Positions 16,163 to 26,532 of a stretch of DNA of 37,702 bases are shown here, piece after piece. The notes under the pieces were generated by a model. That model made no database searches. It saw only the letters and a program-made list of their open reading frames with translations, and was not told where the DNA came from. Positions within the stretch are counted from its first letter, which is position 1. Each line of letters starts with the position of its first letter. The stretch is from an uncultured SAR86 cluster bacterium (GTDB taxonomy: Bacteria; Pseudomonadota; Gammaproteobacteria; Magnimaribacterales; D2472): the NCBI GenBank assembly GCA_902635645.1, contig CACPON010000009.1, forward strand, positions 1-37,702, read 5' to 3'. A program made the position numbers and the translations under genes.

Positions 16163-16699
16163 TTAAAAATTTAATTGGTTTACAAGCTTATTAACCTTTC
16201 CTCTAATGGAAAGATCTAAAGTTTCGTCACCTATCTTTATTGATAGGCCGCCCATTATGTTTGGGTCTTTTGAAAAAGAAATGTTGGCATCATTGCCATA
16301 ACTGGCTTTTATTTTTTCTTCTATATGTTCTTTGGTAGAGTCGCTTGGATTAACAGCGACAAAGACCTCTACAGATTTTTGTTTTTTGTGTTGTTTAAGC
16401 AGCTCTTGATAAATAAAAGAGATCGGTTCAAGAAGATTTAATCGTTTGTTTTCAGCCAATATTGAAAGAAGTTTTTTTGACGTGTCTGAAATGATGTCAT
16501 CAAACAATTTAACCAAGATATCTACAACCTCATGTCTGGATAGTGTTGGGCTCTCAATAGTATTTACAACCCCATCTTCTAAAGATGCTGCAGCCATGGT
16601 GTTTAACTCAACAGCCATGTCTTCTATCGTATTAGACTCAACTGCTGAGGCAAACAATGCTTTTGCATAAGGTCTGGCTAGTGGAGTTAGTTCTGTCAT
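16163..16699 (-). CDS. atpH: ATP synthase F1 delta subunit
   Basis: This 178-residue stator subunit opens with LARPYAKALFASAVE and ends with ISIKIGDETLDLSIRGKVNKL-type sequence, the two conserved ends of the family. It connects the F1 head to the peripheral stalk. It follows atpF by 3 nt. Confidence 0.95.
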   Translation of the reverse strand: MTELTPLARPYAKALFASAVESNTIEDMAVELNTMAAASLEDGVVNTIESPTLSRHEVVDILVKLFDDIISDTSKKLLSILAENKRLNLLEPISFIYQELLKQHKKQKSVEVFVAVNPSDSTKEHIEEKIKASYGNDANISFSKDPNIMGGLSIKIGDETLDLSIRGKVNKLVNQLNF

Positions 16700-16702
16700 C
16701 TT

Positions 16703-17173
16703 TTAAAGTTCCTCGGCGGCTTTCTTTAAAATAGCCTCGTGTTTCTCTTTTGAAACCTCGTCACCAAGAATTTTTTGAGTTGTTTCAATAATAATATCTG
16801 ACATTTGCTGTCTCAGCTCTTCTTTTGCTTTGTTGGTCTCGTTTTCTATATTAGTTGCCGCAGCAGTCAATATTTTTTCGGCCTCGGCTTCGGCTTTTGA
16901 AGATGCGTCGTTAACTATTTGAGATGCTCTATTATTTGCCTTTTCAAGAATCTCAGCTGCGTCTGCTTTTGCTTTATCTAATTCTTTGTCAAAAGCTAAT
17001 TTTGCTTCTTCTAAGGAATCGTCTGCCTTTTTTGCAGCCTCAAGACCATCAGATATCTTTTTTTCTCTTTCTTGCATTGTTGCCAATATTGGGGGGTATA
17101 CATACTTCCAGCAAATGGCTACAAAAACTATCATCACGACAGCTTGTGCAAGTAAGGTAGCGTTAATATTCAT
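16703..17173 (-). CDS. atpF: ATP synthase Fo subunit b
   Basis: This 156-residue subunit has one N-terminal membrane helix (about residues 5-25, with the family motif FVAICWKYVYPPI) and a long charged, Ala/Lys/Glu-rich helix that dimerises as the peripheral stalk. Length equals the E. coli protein (156). There is a single copy; no b' gene is seen. It follows atpE by 26 nt. Confidence 0.95.
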   Translation of the reverse strand: MNINATLLAQAVVMIVFVAICWKYVYPPILATMQEREKKISDGLEAAKKADDSLEEAKLAFDKELDKAKADAAEILEKANNRASQIVNDASSKAEAEAEKILTAAATNIENETNKAKEELRQQMSDIIIETTQKILGDEVSKEKHEAILKKAAEEL

Positions 17174-17199
17174 ATTTTTTGTTCTTTTTTATAATTAAT

Positions 17200-17436
<237 letters not shown>

Positions 17437-17449
17437 TTAAAGTAGAGGA

Positions 17450-18771
<1,322 letters not shown>

Positions 18772-18805
18772 GTTGTTTTGTTCTTAAATTGAAAATTTTT
18801 TACAG

Positions 18806-19645
18806 TCAGTTTTTTAGTTTAGAAATTATAGATTCAAGTTCATCTTTGGTGTTGTAATTAATAACAACCTTGCCTGATTTTTTGTTCTTAGCCTCTATTT
18901 CAACCTTGTGGCCAAAGTTTTCAGACATTTCCTCTTCAACAATTAAAAGATCTCTATCTTTTGTCTTGGTTTGAGGTTTTTTATTGGTTTTTTTTGAAGA
19001 TAACCCTGCTAAATCTTTTACTGTTAGTTTATTTTTTATAATATTGTTTGCTGCTTTTTCCGCCTCTAATGGATCCATTGATGCAAGAAGTTTTGCGTGC
19101 CCTTTTTCAATCTTCCCAGAAGAAAGCATTTCTAAAACCTTTGCGGGCAAAGACAGCAACCTCAAAGAGTTTGCAATTGTACTTCTGGCTTTACCTGTTG
19201 AGGCTGCAACCTCATCCTGGGTTAAACCAAACTCTCTTTTTAATCTGTCATAACCTCTTGCTTCTTCAACAGCGTTAAGGTCTTCTCTTTGAAGGTTTTC
19301 TATTAAAGCCGATTCTAGGGCGTCTTTGTCTTGTTTTTGATCGATTAATGTAGGAATTGTTTTAAGGCCAGCGTTTTTTGAAGCCCTCAACCTTCTTTCT
19401 CCAGCTATAACCTCATATTTGTTTAGGCCAACCTCTCTAACAAGAATTGGTGAGAGTACTCCGTGGTTTTTTATAGAGTTTGTTAACTCTAAGAGTTTTT
19501 CTTCGTCAAAATTTGTTCTTGGTTGAAATCTTCCCGGGTTAATATCTTCAACAGGCAGCTCTTTAACGCTTTTTTGGTTGTTGTTGGTGTTTTGGCCTAG
19601 TAGAGCGTCGAGCCCTTTATTTAAAATTTTGTTTTCTTCAGACAT
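18806..19645 (-). CDS. parB: Chromosome-partitioning protein ParB
   Basis: This 279-residue protein binds parS and spreads along DNA as a CTP-dependent clamp. The opening NKGLDALLG is typical, followed by the ParB N-terminal domain with YEVIAGERRLRASKNAGLK (the GERRxRA CTP-binding motif). ENLQREDLNAVEEARGY follows, then the helix-turn-helix (LTQDEVAASTGKARSTIANS) and a C-terminal dimer domain. It overlaps parA by 8 nt. A matching parS site lies at 30020-30035. Confidence 0.97.
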   Translation of the reverse strand: MSEENKILNKGLDALLGQNTNNNQKSVKELPVEDINPGRFQPRTNFDEEKLLELTNSIKNHGVLSPILVREVGLNKYEVIAGERRLRASKNAGLKTIPTLIDQKQDKDALESALIENLQREDLNAVEEARGYDRLKREFGLTQDEVAASTGKARSTIANSLRLLSLPAKVLEMLSSGKIEKGHAKLLASMDPLEAEKAANNIIKNKLTVKDLAGLSSKKTNKKPQTKTKDRDLLIVEEEMSENFGHKVEIEAKNKKSGKVVINYNTKDELESIISKLKN

Positions 19646-20399
19646 ATTCCACCTTTCTGATTAACTCTCCAGCAAGTGCTAAGTAAGCCTTTGCACCATA
19701 AGAGGTTGGCATATATTTAACACCAGACACGCCGTGGCTTGGGGCCTCGGCTAGCTTTATGTTTCTGGGTATAAGGGTGTTGAAAACCAAGCTTGAAAAA
19801 TGTTTTTCTAGCTCATCAGACACTTCTTTGGCAAGGTTGTTTCTCATGTCTACCATTGTTCTTATTATCCCCAAAACCCTGTTAGATGTCAGGTTTTTGT
19901 CGGAAAGGGTTTGTATTGTTTGCATTAATCCAGCAACACCCTCTAAAGAATAGTATTCGCATTGAAGGGGGATGAGGGTCCCCGATGCTGCAAACAGGGC
20001 TTCTATTGTGAGCTGGTTTAGTGTTGGCGGTGTGTCTATTATTGTATAGTCGAACTCATCCTCTATTTTTTTTAATTCTGTTGATAAAAAGTTTTGTTTG
20101 TTGTTTTCTCTTATTCCCACATCAAGCGCTATGAGGTTTTGGTCTCCTGGTAAGACCTTGTAGTTATCTGATGTGTTGTATATGCACTCATTGATGGGTG
20201 TGTTGTTGAAAAAAAGTTCGTACAAGGTGTTTGGTTTTTCTTCTTTTATTCCTGTTGCTGTTGTGGCGTTCCCTTGTGGGTCAAGGTCAATGAGTAAAAC
20301 CCTTCTTTTGGTTGCAGCAAGGCTTGAGGCAAGGTTTACCGCCGTGGTTGTTTTTCCAACACCGCCTTTTTGGTTTGCTATTGCTATAACTTTATTCAC
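19638..20399 (-). CDS. parA: Chromosome-partitioning ATPase ParA
   Basis: This 253-residue ATPase carries the deviant Walker A motif QKGGVGKTTTAVNLA (K11 and K16), then LLIDLDPQGNATT and TIIDTPPTLNQL. It lacks an N-terminal DNA-binding domain, fitting chromosomal Soj-type proteins. It moves ParB-bound origins along the nucleoid. Its start overlaps the end of rsmG by 8 nt, and parB overlaps its own end by 8 nt. Confidence 0.97.
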   Translation of the reverse strand: MNKVIAIANQKGGVGKTTTAVNLASSLAATKRRVLLIDLDPQGNATTATGIKEEKPNTLYELFFNNTPINECIYNTSDNYKVLPGDQNLIALDVGIRENNKQNFLSTELKKIEDEFDYTIIDTPPTLNQLTIEALFAASGTLIPLQCEYYSLEGVAGLMQTIQTLSDKNLTSNRVLGIIRTMVDMRNNLAKEVSDELEKHFSSLVFNTLIPRNIKLAEAPSHGVSGVKYMPTSYGAKAYLALAGELIRKVEYV

Positions 20400-20976
20400 T
20401 TTTTTTTATCTCTAATAAGTGTCTTTCATACTTCTTGTTTTCTAGTTTGATTATTTCATACTTATATTTGTTTGTGTCTATTGTTACTAGCTCTTCTATG
20501 ATTTTTTCTTTTTTTCCTTTAAGTAACACATATTTGCCATCATCATCAAGGTTATTCTCTGTGAGTTCTAATATGTTAGTAGTAGAAGAAAACGCTCTTG
20601 CTGTTATAAGGGTGTATGAACCAAGGCTGTTGTTTTTACTAATAACTGTATTTAAAACTTTTGCGTTTTTTAACCCCAAAAGGTCGATTGTTTTATTTAA
20701 GAAGTAGCACTTTTTTTTACTTTTTTCTAAAAGATGAATTTCACACATCGGTTTAAGGATGGCTATAATTATTCCTGGAAAGCCTCCCCCAGAACCAAGA
20801 TCTAATATTTTGTCTGAGTTGTTAATTTTTTGCAGAACGGGCAAACAGTCATCTACGTCTTTTTCATAAACCTCTTTGATTGATTCTCTTACAAAAATAT
20901 TGTGTTTTTTGTTGAAAGCTAGGGCTTCGTTTACAAATTTTTCTAATTTTTCTGCTTCAGCTTTGTTTTTTTTCAT
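20392..20976 (-). CDS. rsmG: 16S rRNA m7G527 methyltransferase
   Basis: This 194-residue enzyme methylates G527 of 16S rRNA; its loss gives streptomycin resistance in other bacteria. The SAM motif is ILDLGSGGGFPGIIIAIL (about residues 55-72), followed by HLLEKSKKKCYFLN and ITARAFSS. It is slightly shorter than E. coli RsmG (207). It overlaps mnmG by 4 nt and parA by 8 nt. The coding strand here is notably A-rich and T-poor. Confidence 0.96.
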   Translation of the reverse strand: MKKNKAEAEKLEKFVNEALAFNKKHNIFVRESIKEVYEKDVDDCLPVLQKINNSDKILDLGSGGGFPGIIIAILKPMCEIHLLEKSKKKCYFLNKTIDLLGLKNAKVLNTVISKNNSLGSYTLITARAFSSTTNILELTENNLDDDGKYVLLKGKKEKIIEELVTIDTNKYKYEIIKLENKKYERHLLEIKKSE

Positions 20977-22820
20977 GCATTGAGTTTTTCCAACTCTTGT
21001 TTTTTAATGCTTATCAGAATCAGGTTTATGGCGGCTGGTGTTACTCCTTCTATTTGTGAGGCTGATCCAATTGTTTCTGGTTGAGATTTTGTTAGTTTTT
21101 CTACCACCTCGTTCGAAAGTCCTGATATTTTTTTGTAATTTATTGATGGAGGTATTTTTTTGTTGTTTTGTTTTTTGTTTTTATTTATTTCTCTGGTTTG
21201 TTTTTCTATATAGCCTTTATATTTTATTTCTGTTGAGGCTCTTTTAAAAAAAGCTTCTTCTTCTTTGTTAAGTTTAATGAGGTTGTTTTCGTCAACATCT
21301 GGTCTTGCCAATATTAAAGATACGCTTCTTTTTTCATCAAGCGAAACAGTTTGTTGTTCTTTGTTTATGAAGGATGATATTTTTGTTTTGTCTAATCTGG
21401 TTTTAACGAACTCTGCGTATTGTTTTTCTTTGTTTACAAAGGATGTGTTTCTTTCTTCTGAAATAATACCAAGGTCAAAAGCTTTGCTTAGCAGCCTTTG
21501 TTCAGCGTTATTTTGTGAGAGTAAAAGCCTGTGTTCTGCCCTGCTTGTAAACATTCTATAGGGTTCTGTTATTCCATGTGTGGTTAGGTCGTCTATTAAG
21601 ACCCCTATATAAGCTTCTTCTCTTTGAAGAATAAAGTCAGATTTTTTTTGAATAGCCTGAGCGGCATTTAGGCCAGCAACAAGGCCTTGGGCGGCTGCTT
21701 CCTCATACCCGGTTGTTCCGTTAATTTGTCCAGCTAAATAAAAATCATTAAAGTATTTGGTTTCAAGGGTTTTTTTGTTTGTCCTGGGGTCAACAAAATC
21801 ATATTCAACAGCGTATCCAAATTCTGTAATTTCACACTGCTCCATTCCTTTTATTGTGTGGATAAAATCTTCTTGAGCCTTTTTGGGAAGGCTTGTTGAT
21901 ATTCCGTTTGGGTATACGAGGTCAACCCCAATACCCTCAGGCTCAATAAAAATTTGATGACTGTCTTTGTGACTAAATTTAAATACTTTATCTTCTATGG
22001 ATGGGCAATACCTAGGGCCAATTCCTGAGATGTTTCCAGAATACATTGCAGACAGATGGGTGTTGTCAGATATTATCTGGTGTGTTGTTTTGTTGGTTCT
22101 TGTTATAAAACATGATAATTGTTCTTGGTGTTTTTTAACCTCGCCTGTTAATGACATAAATGGAGTGGGTGTCTCGCCCGGTTGCTCATCCATAACAGAC
22201 AGGTCTAACGTAGACATTTTCACTCTTGCCGGGGTTCCTGTTTTAAGTCGTCCCATTGGAAGCTTTAACTCGTAAAGTTTCTTGGATAGAGGTATAGCAG
22301 AATCATCCCCAACTCTTCCACCAGAAGAAACTTCCGATCCTGTGTACATTAAGCCGTTCAAAAATGTGCCAGTGGTAAGAATCGTCTTCTTTCCATAAAT
22401 TTTTTTATTTTTTGTTATAACCCCTTTTACTGATTCTTGTTCAACAATTAGGTCCTCAACCTCTTCTTCAAAAATATTAATGCTAGTTGAACTTAATATC
22501 TTTTGAATGGCTTTTTTATAAAGATCTCTATCACACTGGACCCTCAGGGCTTGGACAGCATCTCCCTTTCTTGTATTCAAAGTTCTGTATTGAATGCCGG
22601 ACATGTCTGTTGCAATCGGCATAATACCGCCCATTGCATCAATCTCTCTAACTATATGCGATTTACCAAGACCTCCTATAGCTGGGTTGCATGACATCTG
22701 ACCAATTTTACTTTTTTCAAAAGTTACAAGTGCGCAAGAAAGGCCGCTTCTGTATACAGCGTATGCAGCCTCTACTCCAGCATGACCGCCTCCAACAACT
22801 ACTACATCAAACTTATCCAT
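20973..22820 (-). CDS. mnmG: tRNA uridine-5-carboxymethylaminomethyl modification enzyme MnmG
   Basis: This 615-residue FAD enzyme works with MnmE on wobble uridines of tRNA. It starts with the dinucleotide motif VVVVGGGHAGVEAAYA, then MSCNPAIGGLGKSHIVREID and the conserved LKTGTPARV and MFTSRAEHRLLLSQNNAEQR. Length is near the E. coli protein (629). It is separated from mnmE by a 214-nt AT-rich spacer and overlaps rsmG by 4 nt. In E. coli the region upstream of this gene is oriC. The coding strand is A/C-rich towards the 3' end, unlike mnmE. Confidence 0.98.
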   Translation of the reverse strand: MDKFDVVVVGGGHAGVEAAYAVYRSGLSCALVTFEKSKIGQMSCNPAIGGLGKSHIVREIDAMGGIMPIATDMSGIQYRTLNTRKGDAVQALRVQCDRDLYKKAIQKILSSTSINIFEEEVEDLIVEQESVKGVITKNKKIYGKKTILTTGTFLNGLMYTGSEVSSGGRVGDDSAIPLSKKLYELKLPMGRLKTGTPARVKMSTLDLSVMDEQPGETPTPFMSLTGEVKKHQEQLSCFITRTNKTTHQIISDNTHLSAMYSGNISGIGPRYCPSIEDKVFKFSHKDSHQIFIEPEGIGVDLVYPNGISTSLPKKAQEDFIHTIKGMEQCEITEFGYAVEYDFVDPRTNKKTLETKYFNDFYLAGQINGTTGYEEAAAQGLVAGLNAAQAIQKKSDFILQREEAYIGVLIDDLTTHGITEPYRMFTSRAEHRLLLSQNNAEQRLLSKAFDLGIISEERNTSFVNKEKQYAEFVKTRLDKTKISSFINKEQQTVSLDEKRSVSLILARPDVDENNLIKLNKEEEAFFKRASTEIKYKGYIEKQTREINKNKKQNNKKIPPSINYKKISGLSNEVVEKLTKSQPETIGSASQIEGVTPAAINLILISIKKQELEKLNA

Positions 22821-22987
22821 ATAATAATAAAACCAATAATATCTATATTATATACTTACTGTTAATTCTATTAGTGCCTAAAGGATTTGTTAATAAGTAC
22901 CTTTTACACCCTTATTAAAACAAAAATATGATTTAACAAACTATGTTTAACCCTGTTAAAAAACTAGAGACACATCTCTCAACAACC

Positions 22988-22996
22988 TGTGAATAA
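22988..22996 (-). promoter_or_regulatory. DnaA box
   Basis: TGTGAATAA on the plus strand is TTATTCACA on the minus strand, matching the DnaA consensus TTATNCACA. It is in the mnmE-mnmG spacer. Confidence 0.5.
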
Positions 22997-23020
22997 AAAA
23001 AAGAGTTAAAAAACATTAAC
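22995..23020 (-). terminator. Weak candidate terminator after mnmE
   Basis: On the minus strand, GTTAA and TTAAC (23020-23005) can pair around a 6-nt loop, followed after one C by a run of T residues. The stem is only five AT-rich pairs, so termination would be weak. It also overlaps the candidate DnaA box. Confidence 0.3.
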
Positions 23021-23034
23021 AATTTAATAACAAC

Positions 23035-24351
23035 TTATTTACCAATACAAAAAGAGCTAAAAATATCACCAAGCAAAGAGTCTGACATTTTAACACCTAT
23101 TATTTCGTTTAAATCACCCCTAGCCAGCTTTAAATCTTCTGCTACAAGCTCAAGCCCACCATTCTCACTAAGTTTTAAAAGCGCATTTTCAAGATGATTA
23201 ATAGAAGATTGAAAAAGCCCAATATGCCTATCTCTTACCAAATACATATAGTCTCCAGAAATATCTGACTTAAACGCTTTAGAGATAAGTTTCTTAAGGC
23301 CGTCAAAACCCTCACCGGTTTTAGCTGATACCATGCAGTCAAAAACACCCTCCCTCACAACATGACCCAAATCTGTCTTGTTATAAACTTTTAAATATTT
23401 TTTTTCTTTAGAAAGCTCAGCAAATCTATCTAATATAGACTCTTCATCAGAGTCAAAAATACCAACCACCAGATCAACATTATTTAATTGCTCTATTGCA
23501 AACTGCATTCCTTTTGACTCAACAACATCATCCGTCTCTCTTAAGCCAGCTGTATCAGATATAGAAAAAGAAGCCTCATTATAAAAAATTTCAGACTCAA
23601 CAAGGTCTCTTGTTGTGCCAGGTTTCTCAGAAACAAGAGCCCTCTCAAAACCAAGCAATCTATTAAACACAGAGGATTTACCAGAGTTTACAGGACCTAC
23701 AAACATAACCTTATTTTTTGCAGAGTGATTTTTTTTATTCAAACAACCTCCAACAAAAAGCTTAAAATTTTCAACAAGAAGAGATAGCTCATTTGGTAGA
23801 GATGAATCAAAAAAGCTTTCCCCTTCATCAGAAAAATCAATTTCACCCTCAACCCTAACACGAAGGTTGTTTATAACACCTGAGAAACTCAAAACCTTTT
23901 CTGTAAAATCACCTGAAAGGGTGTTTGAAGATAGAACCACCCCATCTTGATCATGACTATCAATTAAATCAACAACAGCCTCTGCTTCTGCAAGACTAAT
24001 CTTGTTATTTAAAAAGGCTCTTTTGGTAAACTCGCCAGGGGGAGCCTCATCAAAACCCAAAGACTTAAAAATATCAACCAGCATAGACATAACACCCAAC
24101 CCGCCATGGGCATACACCTCAAAAGAATCTTCCCCCGTATAACTATCTGGACCCTTAAAAGAAATAATGCCAACACGGTCAACAATATCACCAGACTTGT
24201 TTTTAACAGACCTTAAATAAAACTTTTTATTTTCCTCTAATGGAGAACCAGTAAGCTCAGGAATTTTTGAAAGGCAACCAGGACCAGATACCCTAAAAAT
24301 ACATATTGCCGATTTTGCAGGGGGCGTGGCTAGCGCAAAAACCACAGACAC
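23035..24351 (-). CDS. mnmE: tRNA modification GTPase MnmE
   Basis: This 438-residue GTPase partners MnmG. The tetrahydrofolate-binding N-terminal domain includes IFRVSGPG and PGEFTKRAFLNNKISLAEAE. The G domain shows G1 GPVNSGKSS, G2 GTTRDLVES, G3 DTAGLRETDD and G4 NKTD. It ends in FCIGK, the conserved catalytic Cys motif. The G1 loop has Val-Asn-Ser where Pro-Asn-Val/Ala is usual. It follows yidC by only 5 nt. The coding strand is G/T-rich, the reverse of mnmG. Confidence 0.97.
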   Translation of the reverse strand: MSVVFALATPPAKSAICIFRVSGPGCLSKIPELTGSPLEENKKFYLRSVKNKSGDIVDRVGIISFKGPDSYTGEDSFEVYAHGGLGVMSMLVDIFKSLGFDEAPPGEFTKRAFLNNKISLAEAEAVVDLIDSHDQDGVVLSSNTLSGDFTEKVLSFSGVINNLRVRVEGEIDFSDEGESFFDSSLPNELSLLVENFKLFVGGCLNKKNHSAKNKVMFVGPVNSGKSSVFNRLLGFERALVSEKPGTTRDLVESEIFYNEASFSISDTAGLRETDDVVESKGMQFAIEQLNNVDLVVGIFDSDEESILDRFAELSKEKKYLKVYNKTDLGHVVREGVFDCMVSAKTGEGFDGLKKLISKAFKSDISGDYMYLVRDRHIGLFQSSINHLENALLKLSENGGLELVAEDLKLARGDLNEIIGVKMSDSLLGDIFSSFCIGK

Positions 24352-24356
24352 TAAAA

Positions 24357-25913
24357 CTAACCTCCGGAACTGGCCTGAGTGTCACCCAAAACACCATGTT
24401 TTTTATATAAATATCTTTGTTGACCAAGAGAAACACCTGAATTTATCACAGAGTAAAGACATAGAGCGGCAGGAAAAACAAAAAAGAATATGGAGAAAAC
24501 AACAGGCATGTATTTAATTACTTGTTGCTGCATTGGGTCCTGAGAAGGGGGTGCAGGACTAAGCTTTTGTGTGGAAAACATAATCAAACCGAACAAAACA
24601 GGAAGAATAAAAAGAGGGTCTGGAACAGACAAATCAGACATCCAAAAAATAGACGCATGCCTTAGCTCAACCATCTCTCTTAACGCAAAAAAGAAACCAA
24701 TAAAAAAAGGCATTTGAGCTAAAATTGGTAAACAACCACCCAAAGGATTAACTTTTTCTGTTTTGTATAATTTCATCATCTCTTGTGAAAGCTTTTGCCT
24801 GTCATCACTATACCTATCTTGAAGCTCCTTCATTTTTGGGCCAACCTTTCTCATATTGCCCATAGATACAAACCCTTTTGCTGTTACAGGAAACAACACA
24901 AGCTTTAAAATAAAAGTGAAAACAATTATTGAGAGAGCCCAGTTGTCAACAAACCCATTAATTAGATCTAAAAACCAAACCATGGGCTGCGATATAAACC
25001 AAAACCAACCCATATCTATAGAGAGCTCTAAATTTTCTGCCCTCTCAGCCAAATCTTTTCTAACTTTTGGTCCAATAAAAACACGGTGAGAGTGCTTATA
25101 TACAAGGTTTGAGGCCTCCCCTTTTTCAACGGTATACCCCATTCTATAAACACCAGAATCAGCGGGATGAGCAAAGAAATTATAAATATTATCTTCCGAG
25201 CCAATAAGAGCAGCAAAAAAATATTTTTGTATAAAAGAAACCCAACCAGAACGAGAAAGATAAGAGATAGATTCATCAATACTTCTCAACCTGGTTGTTT
25301 CATACGGGTCTTGATCGGTGCTAAACGCGACTCCCTGATAAGAGCTATTATTCATCATCCCACCTTGGAGCCATGATGCTTTTAAATCTAAAGACCTGCC
25401 CTCTGTTCTATAAAGAGCAGCAAAAGCCTTTCCAGAAGAACCAAGTGATGAGGTGTCAGTAATTAAAAGCTCATATGTCTCAGGCAAAAAAGTGAACTCT
25501 TTTGTTAAATCCCCGTCTTCTGTTTTCAAAACCACAGAGTTGTTGTTATAACTATGAAGTACATAATTAGGGGCCTTACCAGTAAAACCGGTTTTTAAAT
25601 AATACCTAAACGGGCTTGTGTTTGATGAGCCAAAAACCCTTACCCCAGGCGAACCTTCAATATTTTCTACCCCATACTTTTTAAGCCTAGATTCAACAAC
25701 AGAACCAGTGGACGTTGATATTTTTATTCTTAATTCATCATTTTCAAGATAAACAAAACTCCCATCATTTGTTACCTGGGAGGTGGCAGCCTCCATGTCT
25801 GCTACCCTAAGCTGTTCTATCTCAGAGAGTTTTTGGTTTTCAGAGTTCCACTCATAAAACAAAGCCATTGAGAGAACAACAATAACCCCTAGATAAACTT
25901 TTCTTAAATTCAT
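24357..25913 (-). CDS. yidC: Membrane protein insertase YidC
   Basis: This 518-residue protein has the gram-negative layout: one N-terminal helix (about residues 6-21), a large periplasmic domain, and a C-terminal cluster of five helices from about residue 310. The conserved core is VFTFILKLVLFPVTAKGF, where the positively charged groove residue is K rather than the usual R. MKELQDRYSDDRQKLSQEMM and LGGCLPILAQMPFFIGFF follow. It overlaps rnpA by 4 nt, so yidD, usually between them, is absent. It folds and inserts proteins such as subunit c. Confidence 0.97.
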   Translation of the reverse strand: MNLRKVYLGVIVVLSMALFYEWNSENQKLSEIEQLRVADMEAATSQVTNDGSFVYLENDELRIKISTSTGSVVESRLKKYGVENIEGSPGVRVFGSSNTSPFRYYLKTGFTGKAPNYVLHSYNNNSVVLKTEDGDLTKEFTFLPETYELLITDTSSLGSSGKAFAALYRTEGRSLDLKASWLQGGMMNNSSYQGVAFSTDQDPYETTRLRSIDESISYLSRSGWVSFIQKYFFAALIGSEDNIYNFFAHPADSGVYRMGYTVEKGEASNLVYKHSHRVFIGPKVRKDLAERAENLELSIDMGWFWFISQPMVWFLDLINGFVDNWALSIIVFTFILKLVLFPVTAKGFVSMGNMRKVGPKMKELQDRYSDDRQKLSQEMMKLYKTEKVNPLGGCLPILAQMPFFIGFFFALREMVELRHASIFWMSDLSVPDPLFILPVLFGLIMFSTQKLSPAPPSQDPMQQQVIKYMPVVFSIFFFVFPAALCLYSVINSGVSLGQQRYLYKKHGVLGDTQASSGG

Positions 25914-26212
25914 TTTTTAACCTTTTTATGAATTGATGATTTTACAGCGTTAACTATCTCAACAGAAGCCTCTTTGAAACTTAATTCAGTAAAAGGCTTA
26001 TAGGCAACAAACACAAAAGAACCGTTGTTAAAAAAAAGATGATTGTTTTTAAAAATTTCTTTTACCCTTCTCTTAATTTTGTTTCTCGTAACAGCAAGCT
26101 TAAAATTTTTTTTAGACACAACTATTCGCAGATCTGTTTTACCATCCTCGACAAAAAAAATTCTTAAATTTTTAGAACTATGAAAGTGTTTTGAAAGCGA
26201 AGGGGTTCGCAA
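25910..26212 (-). CDS. rnpA: Ribonuclease P protein component
   Basis: This 100-residue basic protein assists the RNase P RNA in tRNA maturation. The family core is KLAVTRNKIKRRVKEIF, the RNR motif. It is shorter than the E. coli protein (119). The start appears to be a TTG at 26212, 3 nt after the rpmH stop; no in-frame ATG precedes the conserved region. The PSLSKHFHSSK opening is less conserved. It overlaps yidC by 4 nt. Confidence 0.93.
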   Translation of the reverse strand: MRTPSLSKHFHSSKNLRIFFVEDGKTDLRIVVSKKNFKLAVTRNKIKRRVKEIFKNNHLFFNNGSFVFVAYKPFTELSFKEASVEIVNAVKSSIHKKVKK

Positions 26213-26215
26213 GTT

Positions 26216-26350
26216 CTAGGCAGTTAAAACCTTGCGGCCTTTTTTTCTTCTGTTAGACAGTATTGCTCTACCTGCCTTGGTAGCCATTCTTGCTCTAAAG
26301 CCATGAGTTCTGCTTCTTTTTAAAGTGCTTGGTTGAAATGTTCTTTTCAT
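26216..26350 (-). CDS. rpmH: 50S ribosomal protein L34
   Basis: This 44-residue protein is a textbook L34: [20 protein letters not shown], then [20 protein letters not shown] and a short tail. It heads the minus-strand operon with rnpA, yidC and mnmE and diverges from dnaA. It is below the usual length cut-off for automatic frames but unmistakable. Confidence 0.98.
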   Translation of the reverse strand: MKRTFQPSTLKRSRTHGFRARMATKAGRAILSNRRKKGRKVLTA

Positions 26351-26532
26351 AATTTACTACCTGTAAAAATAGTGGCGCATTATAGCCCATAAATTAAAAG
26401 ATTTCATAGAATTTTAAAAAAACTAAAATAAGTTTTTTATATACAAGTTATCCACAGAAAATTCATTAACTTATCCTGTAGATATCTTGTTAGTTTTTTC
26501 GTAGACTAGTTGTCTATTAGGAGGAACTAGGA
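26351..26532. promoter_or_regulatory. rpmH-dnaA divergent promoter region
   Basis: This 182-nt spacer separates divergent rpmH and dnaA. It contains one perfect DnaA box (26448-26456), a half-like TTATCCTGT at 26471-26479 and a short inverted repeat TAGAC/GTCTA at 26502-26516 just before the dnaA ribosome site. These suggest DnaA autoregulation. In Pseudomonas the origin lies here, but too few boxes are visible to claim that. Confidence 0.6.
26448..26456 (+). promoter_or_regulatory. DnaA box, perfect consensus
   Basis: TTATCCACA is the highest-affinity DnaA box sequence. It is 77 nt upstream of the dnaA start, a position suited to autorepression. Confidence 0.75.

Larger units (their letters stand above)
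22821..23034. other. mnmE-mnmG spacer, candidate oriC-like region
   Basis: This 214-nt spacer is very AT-rich and carries repeated TTAAC/GTTAA motifs, including two GTTAAAAAAC copies exactly 50 nt apart (22955 and 23005). It has one DnaA box matching TTATNCACA (minus strand, 22988-22996) and near-matches TTTTACACC (22903-22911) and TTATCCATA (22813-22821). It lies upstream of mnmG, the oriC position in enteric bacteria, and a sharp change of strand composition occurs here. Fewer clear boxes than in E. coli oriC are visible, so the call is tentative. The rpmH-dnaA gap is the alternative. Confidence 0.4.
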
